Source: Litoditis marina (lineage: Eukaryota; Nematoda; Chromadorea; Rhabditida; Rhabditidae). From it: DNA of 64,000 nt. The notes under the pieces are model-generated. The model was not told where the DNA came from and searched no databases. It saw only the letters and a program-made list of their open reading frames with translations. Each line of letters opens with the position of its first letter. Position 1 is the first letter of the stretch. Below are positions 12,101 through 19,570 of the stretch, in pieces. Both the position numbers and the translations under genes were made by a program. The DNA is taken from assembly GCA_964036275.1 (NCBI GenBank), contig OZ038437.1, positions 19,698,859 through 19,762,858 of the forward strand, written 5' to 3'.

Positions 12101-12924
12101 GCAATACAGTTTCGACCAAACGCGAATTCGTAATTAACAGAGCGCGTTCCGAGAAGTGGTCCAGATACGGTAATTGATAGCTGCAAAAAACAAATAGCAT
12201 AAACTTTGTGGGAATTCATAGAGCGCGTTCGTGTAGTCTAGTTATGTGGAGATTAACAGGCGAAAATTCCTACACATTTATTTACATGTTTTTTGATTAA
12301 TATAGTTCCGTTCACTCCCACCGAAATTTGGCAGCGTGCCAATAAATGCTCCAGTCAGTATTTCACCACTGTAGTTTCAAGAAAAAAAACTGCAAATTTC
12401 TGTCAGCGATCGATCAGTTTCATAAGAACACGTAAACAAAAAATGTCTTCAGAAATCTTATGGTTTCTCTGAGAAATAGGCATCCAAAAATCTTGGCACG
12501 ATGCCATTGGTTCTCGGTGGGGATGAAATGAACTATAGTCTGTTTCACGCAACAATAGCCGCCTACAGTAAGATTGTAGATCTTTCGAGTAAATTTTCCT
12601 TCTCTTGCAGGTATTGTAAGTATTTCAAACTTCGAGATTATATTTTCCTCATTTGTTACTACACGTAAATTAAACAGTGCTTGAAGTTGGTCGGTTTGTT
12701 GGATAGACATCCCTGAATATTCGAAAGATTACTGTGGAAAGTCATCGATTGGTGAAACAGAGTATATATGTGTTCATTCCTTTCCTTTTCTCTTTGTGAT
12801 TGTATCATGTTCTATCTTTCAGGCGGTGTGTTGTGGCTCCTCCTGCTGTCCCCATGGGTTCCAATGTATTGAGGGAGGCAGATGTGAGAAGAAGGCCAGA
12901 CACTTCCAGCAGTGGATCAATTGA
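4091..12924 (+). CDS. pgrn-1: Progranulin-like protein with five granulin domains, 463 aa, 14 exons
   Basis: Exons: 4091-4129, 4966-5031, 5698-5811, 6021-6117, 6613-6752, 7068-7132, 7556-7641, 8544-8683, 9241-9336, 9656-9740, 10579-10718, 11296-11388, 11834-11962, 12823-12924. Total 1392 nt, all phases agree. Exon 1 encodes a signal peptide (MRLWTAIALFSLV). Granulin domains come from exons 2+3, 4+5, 7+8, 10+11 and 13+14, each with the Cys / Cys / four CC pairs / Cys / Cys pattern; the fifth ends GGRCEKKARHF. Exons 6, 9 and 12 encode charged linkers, two starting GWEAVPWL, a likely duplication. Granulins are secreted and act in lysosomal function and growth signalling. The exon 7 start is chosen at the second of two overlapping AGs (7553 or 7555), because only 7556 keeps frame with exon 6. 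Confidence 0.93.
4177..4296. repeat. MITE family B copy (near-palindrome)
   Basis: Family B is about 115 bp and almost fully palindromic. Its ends are GAAGGACGATTATGTGGACC and ATCGTCCTTCTTTAA. Inner blocks GGTCCTTTAAACTGCAAT and ATTGCAGTTTAAAGGACC flank a short loop. This copy is in progranulin intron 1. Confidence 0.75.
4526..4648. repeat. MITE family A copy
   Basis: Inverted relative to the copy at 3545: it starts ATACTGGTAGTCAACTG and ends TTCAATTTACTTCTAGTAG. It lies in progranulin intron 1. Confidence 0.7.
4668..4908. repeat. MITE family F copy
   Basis: Family F has ends TATAGTCGTCATTCCCACTG and CAGTGGGAATGA. Inner blocks GAGACTTGGCAGCG-GCCAATGA and TTGGCATGATGCCATTGG give strong inverted symmetry. 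This copy is in progranulin intron 1. Confidence 0.65.
5138..5252. repeat. MITE family B copy
   Basis: It has TTTAAACTGCAATACATCGC and GCAGTTCAAAGGACCGTTG arms. It sits in progranulin intron 2. Confidence 0.7.
5412..5537. repeat. MITE family A copy
   Basis: It carries the TTATTCAATTGCACAGTC and TTCAATTTACTCCCGGTAT ends. It is in progranulin intron 2. Confidence 0.7.
6128..6297. repeat. (CT)n low-complexity tract
   Basis: Long CT-dinucleotide and interrupted CT-rich sequence immediately after the exon 4 donor. The long Ser/Leu or Arg/Glu reading frames here are artefacts of the repeat. Confidence 0.9.
6493..6627 (+). repeat. Three tandem 45-bp copies spanning a progranulin splice acceptor
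   Basis: Units start at 6493, 6538 and 6583 with TAGTCTCAAATTAGGCCACG and CCCCTTTCC. Each contains an acceptor-like CAG or TAG followed by a version of the first bases of exon 5 (GAAGTACG). Only the third copy leads into the granulin exon at 6613. The upstream decoys (ending 6526 and 6571) would read into an in-frame TAG within a few codons. Confidence 0.85.
7185..7201. repeat. poly-C tract
   Basis: An uninterrupted run of about 17 C in a progranulin intron. Similar C or G runs occur at about 32408, 41087, 43640, 48050 and 50158. Confidence 0.85.
7350..7540 (-). repeat. Family H tRNA-derived SINE-like copy
   Basis: On the minus strand a tRNA-like head reads TAGCTTAGTGGTTAGTGACT (box A-like), then CTCGCAGGTTCGATTTC (box B-like). 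The opposite end carries CGTCGCCCAACGGAATGAC and GGGTACTGTATATA, shared with family H copies on the plus strand. Confidence 0.55.
7985..8108. repeat. MITE family B copy
   Basis: It contains CGGTCCTTTAAACTGCAATT and a matching inverted arm. It is in the intron before progranulin exon 8. Confidence 0.72.
8345..8491. repeat. MITE family E, partial copy
   Basis: Family E is about 180 bp, rich in CTCATGAG palindromes, with ends GGCGTAGCAATCCCTCC and GGAGGGATTGCTACGCCGCC. This copy lacks the left end and finishes at GGGATTGCTACGGCGCC about 50 bp before progranulin exon 8. Confidence 0.6.
8697..9005. repeat. Cluster of family C-like sequences
   Basis: Three imperfect tandem copies contain TTTGTAGTxTGATG.GTTTGT, GTTAGTGGGATCAAACTA and AGGGAAGATGTATCAATTTA. 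Together they resemble a locally amplified family C element within progranulin intron 8. Confidence 0.5.
9766..9882. repeat. MITE family A copy
   Basis: It has AGCATTCTAATGAGGCATCG, TGTGTTTAACATGTTTCACG and ends TTGACTAGCAGTAA. It is in progranulin intron 10. Confidence 0.68.
10026..10156. repeat. MITE family A copy
   Basis: Full copy, starting TATACTGTTAGTCAATTGC and ending CCAATTTACTTATAGTAT. It lies in the same intron as the copy at 9766 but in opposite orientation. Confidence 0.72.
10432..10500 (-). repeat. Family H fragment
   Basis: A minus-strand match to the family H leading block: GACTATGAGTCGTCGCCGAC, then GGCGAGAGGGTACTGTATAT. Confidence 0.45.
10927..11008. repeat. MITE family F fragment
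   Basis: Two opposed termini lie close together: TAGGAGTCTCAGTAGGAATG and TCATTCCCAATGAGACTCTG. They look like either two element ends or an internally deleted copy. Confidence 0.45.
12299..12532. repeat. MITE family F copy
   Basis: It starts TATAGTTCCGTTCACTCCC and ends TCTCGGTGGGGATGAAATGA, with inverted GGCAGCGTGCCAATAA / TTGGCACGATGCCATTGG blocks. It abuts a family G copy. Confidence 0.62.
12533..12764. repeat. MITE family G copy
   Basis: It starts ACTATAGTCTGTTTCACG and ends ATCGATTGGTGAAACAGAGT plus ATA. It fills the last progranulin intron together with the family F copy. Confidence 0.62.
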
Positions 12925-12936
12925 TCTACGGAAATC

Positions 12937-12942
12937 AATAAA
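12937..12942 (+). terminator. AATAAA polyadenylation signal of progranulin
   Basis: The hexamer lies 13 nt after the progranulin stop codon, in a short A-rich stretch. Confidence 0.6.
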
Positions 12943-13433
12943 TCGATAACGAGTGAACTTGTCGATATTTCCCCTGTGTATGTTCATGCTACAAAATGTT
13001 TTTGTATAAAGATTCTCCTCAACTGTTGAGTGTTAGTCTGATTCTGATCCCTTTCTTTTACCCTGCTGATAACTAAGAGAAATCGGAAATATGTTTTCGT
13101 TCTAGGTCTTGAAATCGAACTTTTCTTTAGTTTTACCTTTCAAAAGTATTCCTGGATTACTCAGAATACGAAAAAACTTAAAAACTCCGAAACCTCGAAA
13201 TATTCTAAAACTCTGACGAATCTATGAGTTTGTTCAAGAATCCTAGTACTTTACAACTTTGAGAAAACCTACGTTTCGTTGAGCATTCCAAAGTCAGCGA
13301 GGAATTTGTCAATTTTTTTGTCTTAAAACCCCCATCCAATTCCCCAATCATGTAGATTAGGTTTCAAACCGGTTTTCGAGTGCAAAAGACTAGAACTTTT
13401 CTGACGCTGTGTCTCTATCTCCGAATCGCACGT

Positions 13434-14285
13434 TTACAGGTAAACTACAAATAAATAGATTGGCGTGACTTGTTCACGATGCAAGCTCCCCACTCCGGAT
13501 TCAACGGTACTCCAGAAATACTCAAAACTCAATTGACAAAATTTTGCGTCGTTTTGAATATTTTGTGCAGTTTTTGCAGTTCTTGTTTCGGTTTGACCGG
13601 TTTCCGTGAAAGAGCCCATAAAACAGTTTCATCTCCCATTTGAAACCTCGCAACTGATCTCGCAATCAAAAGACCAGTCGGAAATCCAATCTATACCAGA
13701 AGTAAATTGAATAGACACGTAAAGTTAGCATTCTGCCGAGGCATCGTGCACTTTCTCATTGCACGTTTCTGAGTTCTGCTGTGTTTAACATGCTTCACGT
13801 GACTGTGCAATTGACCAACAGTATACGTTTATGATGGTCGGGCTGGGTGGGTAAGAATGGGGTGTCAACGGTGCTCCAGAAATACTCAAAAACTCAATTG
13901 ACAAACCCTGTATTCCACAACTATGGAAATACCTACTTACCATACAAACTTCAACTTTTGTCTTATGAGTTAACTTTATTTATTTAAATCCTAAAATATA
14001 TTATTCCAATGATTTTAAACATTATATTCTCTTTTTCTTATAACATTTCGAATCCATTAAATCGAGGACTTTGTCCGTTGCTTTGTGTGGAAACCACATT
14101 CTTCCCCACCCAGGCGACCATCATAAATGGAATGTCCGACTGGTCTTTTGATTGCGAGATCAGTTGCGATCGCCGCGGGGCTTCAAATGGGAGATGAAAC
14201 TGTTTTATGGGCTCTTTCACGGAAACCGGTCAAACACAAACAAGAACTGCAAAAACTGCACAAAATATTCAAAACGACGCAGAAT
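13434..14285. repeat. Foldback element with long inverted arms, interrupted by MITE A
   Basis: The arm at about 13500-13690 reappears as its reverse complement at about 14140-14285. Shared blocks include AGCCCATAAAACAGTTTCAT and AAAAGACCAGTCGGA, the latter opposite TCCGACTGGTCTTTT. An inner pair, TTTATGATGGTCGGGCTGGG at about 13828 and CCCAGGCGACCATCATAAA near 14108-14127, extends the fold. Open frames here mirror each other and are not genes. Confidence 0.7.
13692..13824. repeat. MITE family A copy nested in a foldback
   Basis: A full-length A element that sits between the outer and inner pairing blocks of the foldback at 13434-14285. It is therefore the younger insertion. Confidence 0.7.
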
Positions 14286-14340
14286 CAAGCAAATATGGCA
14301 GTCTTTGTGAAAAGGGCAGAATAGAACGGTGAATGTTGAT

Positions 14341-14416
14341 CTGTGTTTGTAGTTTCATTTCCCCCCGATTCGGTTATTTTTACAGTTTCGGCTCATTTTT
14401 AGTTCAAACTACAGCC
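14341..14416. repeat. MITE family C copy
   Basis: Ends GTGTTTGTAGTTTCATT and TTAGTTCAAACTACAG. Confidence 0.6.
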
Positions 14417-14574
14417 TTTTCTGGGGCCAAATTGAGTAGCGATGAGTTATATGAGCAAACTTAAAATTTGTTAATTTTCGATTTCCTTGGTTTATATGCT
14501 TTTTGCATGTTTTCTGAACAATAAGTGGTACCATTGGATGCACTAAAAGCACAAAAGATTTATGAAAAACTGAG

Positions 14575-14755
14575 CTGTGAATGAGTGTGCAACAAAAAAA
14601 GAACAATACATTTGTTTGCACTACGGTTCACAAAAAAACAGAATATACAAAGTAAACTTGAACGTAAAAGTGCATAGTGGTTTTCCCTAAGAACGTTGTG
14701 AACCGTTGTGCAAACAAATGTATTGTTCTTTTTTTGTTGCACACTCATTCACAAC
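14575..14755. repeat. Foldback repeat, about 55-bp arms
   Basis: The left arm has GAGTGTGCAACAAAAAAAGA, then ACAATACATTTGTTTGCAC. The right arm has GTGCAAACAAATGTATTGTT, then TTGTTGCACACTCATTCAC. No gene is seen. Confidence 0.7.
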
Positions 14756-15109
14756 ATCGTATTGTTCACTTTTTGCAGAAAACGGTGAAACCGAACAGAA
14801 CTCACACACTTCCTGGTCCCCCACTTTTTACGAATTGTTCTTTTTTTGCTAGTTGTACTAGTACAACCACTCCTAGAGTTGACTAGAAAAACGATTTTTG
14901 GTTAGTGGTAACTATCAAACATCCTGATACCTGATATCTGGAAGTTCCAAGTTTTCAAACGATGTGATCCTGGGTTTTCAAAATATTTTTTTGCGCTAAT
15001 TAATCTCTTAAATTGGCGTGATAAGCGAAACTGGTTAAAAAACAGCTTTTTCCGCTTCGTTAATTGAAATCTGAGTACTGTGAGAAATATGCGTCATTAC
15101 AGTACAAAG

Positions 15110-15740
15110 AAAATCTTTTCTCAATTGGCGCGAACGGGCGCGCCAATTGAGATATGGAACATGTTATTCTAATTGGTAACAAATAACTTGGAATAAATGG
15201 CCTCGACCCAGCACAATTTCCGACTGTTTTTTGGTTCAGAAACCCTATTTTCAATTTTGGCGCCAATTGGCGGATAAAGTACCGTTTTGGCGCAGAATGT
15301 CGAAGAAATGTTGCTATCCAAGCCGTATCCGTCAACTATGTTCATAGTTCGGACATATGTGGAACATTTCGCTCGTTACCCTACTTGCCTGGCGTTGTTC
15401 TAATTTGGCGCCACTGGGCGCCAGCGTTTGGCGCCAAATATAAACCATAACACCAAATTCTCAGAGAAGGCTGTAATTCACTAATCTCATCTCTGTGCAA
15501 ATTTTCGAAACATTTCAACCATGGGAACACACATTTTCCAGCTTCTGGCGCCTATTGGCGCCCGCGCCAAGCGCCAAACAAAACTTGACAACACCAAACT
15601 TCGGGGGCCGAGCTAACTTTGTGGTTTACGCATGTGTGCCAAATTTCAGCCGATTCGGTCCAGTAGTTAAAAAAATAATTTTCTATGCGGACATTGGACG
15701 AGGGACGAGGGACGAGGGACGAGGGACGAGGGACAACGGA
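15110..15740. repeat. GGCGCC-rich interspersed repeat and (ACGAGGG)n tract
   Basis: TTGGCGCCAATTGG-like words recur about ten times at 15120-15580, for example GGCGCGCCAATTG and GGCGCCCGCGCC. They are followed at 15700-15734 by five tandem ACGAGGG heptamers. No coding gene is supported. Confidence 0.6.
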
Positions 15741-16102
15741 AATTTTCATTACGACACGACAGCATAACTTTGTTCAACCCTGACCGATTTTCCTAATTTT
15801 TTCACACAACATGTATTTAATAGATATCTAGCTCTCTCTCTTTTAAAATTTCGAAAAAATGTTTTACTTGAAGACTTTTGTGGTTTGGAAGCCAAAAATG
15901 GGTGCGCAATGGCCAAACCAAACACAACTCACACGCAGCGCTTCGCGCTGCGCGCGATATCATAAACTTGAACAACGCAGTTGTTTTCGCACGTAGAAGT
16001 ATACCTAAGTGGCTCGTTCATACGTGACTCTCCACAGTAACCCGGAATCATGAATTTTATAGTCTTGGTGTATAAATTCTACACCCCATTGTCTTTCAAA
16101 AT

Positions 16103-16472
16103 ACTATAGTCACCATCATTCCTACTGAAACTCCTACAGTATCCTTTAGCATTTCTTTAATGGATGTTGCTTGATGCAAACTAATGTTTGTTGAAAATGA
16201 GTTCGCACAACTTTAGTTATTTGTAATCATAATTGAATGCTAAATTTGCTGATCTCTCCAACAACATTTACGTTTTTGAAACGGACTGAAAGTTCCGTAA
16301 TCTTACTGTTGGAGTCTCAGTATACTGTTAGTCAACTCCACAGTCACGTGAAACATGTTAAACACAGAATTCAGAAACGTGTAATGACAAAGTGCGCGAT
16401 TCCTCATGAGAATGCTAACTTCACGTGACTATTTAATTTGCTCCTAGTATAGGAATGGAAGAGACTATACTC
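16103..16472. repeat. MITE family F copy split by a MITE A insertion
   Basis: The left end is ACTATAGTCACCATCATTCC, then TACTGAAACTCC. The right end is GTTGGAGTCTCAG, the A insert, then AGGAATGGAAGAGACTATAC. Confidence 0.65.
16321..16450. repeat. MITE family A copy nested in family F
   Basis: Full copy, TATACTGTTAGTCAACTCC to ATTTGCTCCTAGTAT. It interrupts the right arm of the family F element. Confidence 0.72.
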
Positions 16473-16620
16473 ATTCTCATTCTGTAACATCTCTCAGAGG
16501 TCCGGTTTTTTCGTCGTCCGCAATTGCGAGGCAAATGAAAGAAATCGCGCGCCAGGCAGTTTCCCCCGAACTATTCGCTTTGATTAAACTTGAATTGCTG
16601 GTATCATGGCTGAGGATTCG

Positions 16621-16628
16621 GTATAAAA
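16621..16628 (+). promoter_or_regulatory. TATA box of the small secreted protein gene
   Basis: GTATAAAA lies about 50 bp before the ATG at 16674, with no AG acceptor directly upstream of the ATG. This suggests an ordinary, not trans-spliced, strongly expressed transcript. Confidence 0.55.
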
Positions 16629-16673
16629 GAGATGCGCATGGCTATTGGATATCCACACCTCCTCTCCTGCAAG

Positions 16674-19223
16674 AATGGTGAGTGCACTGAGTTTCATATA
16701 CAGTAGTTTTGTATCTATCACGCAGTTTTAACCTTATTAACTAACTCTTGGTGCGCAGTTTCGCTTCTGTTAGTACCAAAGTAGCAAGCGACACTAACTT
16801 TTCCTTGCTGACATGATCCACTTGCTCTAGACTGACCTCGATGCCATAATTCACAAACTTTGAACAAAATGCAGCGAGATTCAACCAGAAACACACTGTA
16901 TAAAGCTCCGCTAAGCAGTTCTGTACGTGTATAGTCGTAGCCAACGGAAAGGTGGGAGAATACTGTAAATCTCACTTTCCGCTGTGTATGTACAGAGGTC
17001 TCCGGCTCCAAAGCTTGCCTCTCACGTGCGCTATTAGCGTGGCGCTCTGCTACGAGTATTTTGCTCGCAGGTCCGATTCCGGTGATAGCCAAAAGTTCAT
17101 ATAGATGGCACCCACTGAGTGGGTGACGGTTAAGCTTGAACACATTGAGCGGATGTCTCCTATTGAAAACCGTATGAATGGTTTCTCTCCAAATTTGTAC
17201 AATCGTAGTTTTTTGATATAAACTATCCATTGTGATACCTTTAACTCTTTGTTTATGTTCGAAATTTGAGTTTTAGACTGTAGCTTAATGAATTTGAGCT
17301 TAATCATCCCCCACTCACCCACTAATTGTCGTCGTATCCCATTGTGTTTGTAGTTTGATCGGGCCTTGTTCCGGTCGGCATCTGACCAATACCAGAATCA
17401 AACTACAACTGTACTCGTTGTAGAACTCGTTCCTCCTCGTGCTTCTGCTCGCCTCCCCCGCCCTCGCCTGCCTGGGCGGCAGCAGCAGTTGCTGTCCGGC
17501 GCCCACTGGCGGCTGTGGCGCCTGCCCACCACCGTAAGTTTACTATATATTTATATTTATTTGTTCATTTGTTGTACACTAAATGTATAGTGAAACAAAT
17601 GCGAATGAAATGAGAAGATATATCAAATATGACCAGCTTTATTGTTCGGTTGAGCAAATTGGCTCAAAATGGACCGAAAACCACATTAGAGTGTCAGAGA
17701 GCGGTTATATCCTACTTCAAACTGGATGTGTTGAGTGTTTAATCTTTTATTGCCTGGTACCGGATACTTAGAGCAGCCCAGGTCAAAATATCAGTCCAAG
17801 TTTGTCTTCGATTTGCTTCAAGGAGCCATTCAAGGATTCAAGTTCTAATATTTTGTAAAGGAGTGACAGTATGGCTTTAGTTGATTCATGAAGCCAAATG
17901 ATCAATGTTATCAGATAATCAATGAAAACAATCAATACTGATATATGATTATCGACTTTTGCAGACCCCCTCCGTGTGGTGGATCTTCATGCGGCGGAGG
18001 GTGGGTTGTCGGGAATAATTATAGATTTTTTAAATAATTTAGAAAACAATTATGGCGAAGAACATTCAAACGAACAATCGAAAATTTCAGTTACACACCT
18101 CACCAAGTTTACTAGTTTTTTGACAGTTTCTTTCCCGTTTTACTAAGCGAAGAAAAGACGTTAAACTTGGGGACACGTAAAATAGTAGAAGCAGTAGACT
18201 TTGCTGTGCTTTTTTCAGCGCCGTGCAACCCATCTCAAATACTAAATACGAATTTCTCTTGTGAAGTAAATTAGTTTGAGCATAGCAGGTAGATTAAGAC
18301 AAGTATAAGTGTTGATCCTACTGAAACATGAGTGTTGCTTTGACCACGTGACTCATAACTCATAGTCTCCTACTCTTTGTCACTGGTTCTAACTTGAGCC
18401 TCATTGTTCATTCACTCATTTCCTTTTCGCACATTTGCAGAGTGAAAATCATTTTTCCAAAAATTTTCCAAATACATAACAAACCTATAATATTTGCAGA
18501 TATGCCATGGCTCCCAGCGTTGGAAGGTATGAAATACATTACTTGCGACCTCTTAGTCTACCACTCACTAAAAACCCAACCATTCCTTGATTTCGTCAAG
18601 GACGGTTGAAGACAGGCGGCGTAGCCATCCTTCAGAAATCCCATGAATTACCTGATGAGCTATTCGTATGAGCTCTCATAAGATTCTATTGATTGCTATC
18701 CTACAACATTGAGAGTTCACGAGTAGCTCATGGGGTATCTCATGAGAAACTCATATGAACTTCTCGCGAGATTGAAGGGGTTGCTACGGCGCCAGGAAGA
18801 AAAGTTAATATTGAAGAGCCACTTCAAGCAAACTTGAATATATTTTCAACTCTAACTTATGCACCTATTAAGCCTATAATTTACATGTTTAACCCGAATT
18901 GACGCCAGGTCGGGCTAGCACTCCCCGGCATACCTGAATTAGCATCCCTTTCAACCTTTTACTGGATTCGACTGGATTTGACTGGGTTTTTTTTTGTGAA
19001 AAGTGAAGAAAGTATGCGTTTCGTTGTTTTAATCTCGATAGGAACCGTAATTTACGGGTCTTTACCGAAAATCGACGTGATCAAACTACAGTGCCAGCGA
19101 GATACAGGAACATACGCCGTATAGGCTTGCTTAGGGAAGATGGTGCCCTATAACGGTCTTTATTGCAGCTACGCGGCCCCGCCCACTTTCAACGTGGCTC
19201 CAAATGCCTATCCCGTGGGATAA
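16674..19223 (+). CDS. Small secreted Gly/Pro/Cys-rich protein, 76 aa
   Basis: Exons: 16674-16676 (the ATG alone, donor GTGAGT), 17424-17533, 17965-18000, 18500-18526 and 19169-19223 (stop TAA). Together they are 231 nt with all phases matching. The product starts MNSFLLVLLLASPALA, a clear signal peptide, followed by CLGGSSSCC, CGACPPPPPPCGGSSCGGG and a Tyr/Ala/Pro tail (SYAAPPTFNVAPNAYPVG). The Cys-Pro-Gly block resembles N-termini of nematode ground-like and other cuticle or extracellular-matrix proteins. No ground-like domain follows, so the exact family is unknown. Inference: a secreted structural or matrix peptide. An AATAAA at 19412 could serve as poly(A) signal. Confidence 0.75.
16923..17160 (+). 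repeat. Family H tRNA-derived SINE-like copy
   Basis: It starts TATAGTCGTAGCCAACGG, continues through a stretch ending CTTTCCGCTGTGTATG, then a tRNA-like part AGCGTGGCGCTCTGCTACGA and CTCGCAGGTCCGATTCC. Ends near GATGGCACCCACTGAG. It lies in intron 1 of the 76-aa gene. Confidence 0.55.
17341..17413. repeat. MITE family C copy next to a splice acceptor
   Basis: GTGTTTGTAGTTTGATC to GAATCAAACTACAAC. It stops 10 bp before the acceptor of exon 2 (17424), so it may contribute to the branch or pyrimidine region. Confidence 0.6.
18614..18795. repeat. MITE family E, full copy
   Basis: GGCGGCGTAGCCATCC to GGGTTGCTACGGCGCC, with repeated CTCATGAG-like palindromes between. It lies in the last intron of the 76-aa gene. 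Confidence 0.68.
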
Positions 19224-19411
19224 TACGTCATTCACAAGCCAAGAAAACAATGATATTGTTTGTAAATACAGTGATTCATTCAACAATTATAAACGTATAT
19301 ATTCATCTTGAATGGTGGTTATTTGGGATACAATGTATCAATGATGCGTCTCTAGTCTCTATAAAAAACAAATGAAAATGGGAAAATATCAAGGCTGTTA
19401 TGAACTTTATG

Positions 19412-19417
19412 AATAAA
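19412..19417 (+). terminator. AATAAA signal after the 76-aa gene
   Basis: The hexamer is 189 nt downstream of the stop, before the convergent minus-strand gene ending at 19571. Confidence 0.4.
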
Positions 19418-19570
19418 AAATTAACCACAATATGAACAAACAGTGGGGAACACCCGAGTAAAGTGTTCAACTTTACAACTTTAGAACAAATTAAACCGAT
19501 CCGTATTAATCTTTAACAATTTTGGTGAATTATCCAAATTGCTTCTATATGTATCTGAGAAAGAGTGTGA

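Noticed and set aside
15700..15734. Interstitial telomere repeat
   Set aside because: The unit is ACGAGGG, not the nematode TTAGGC.
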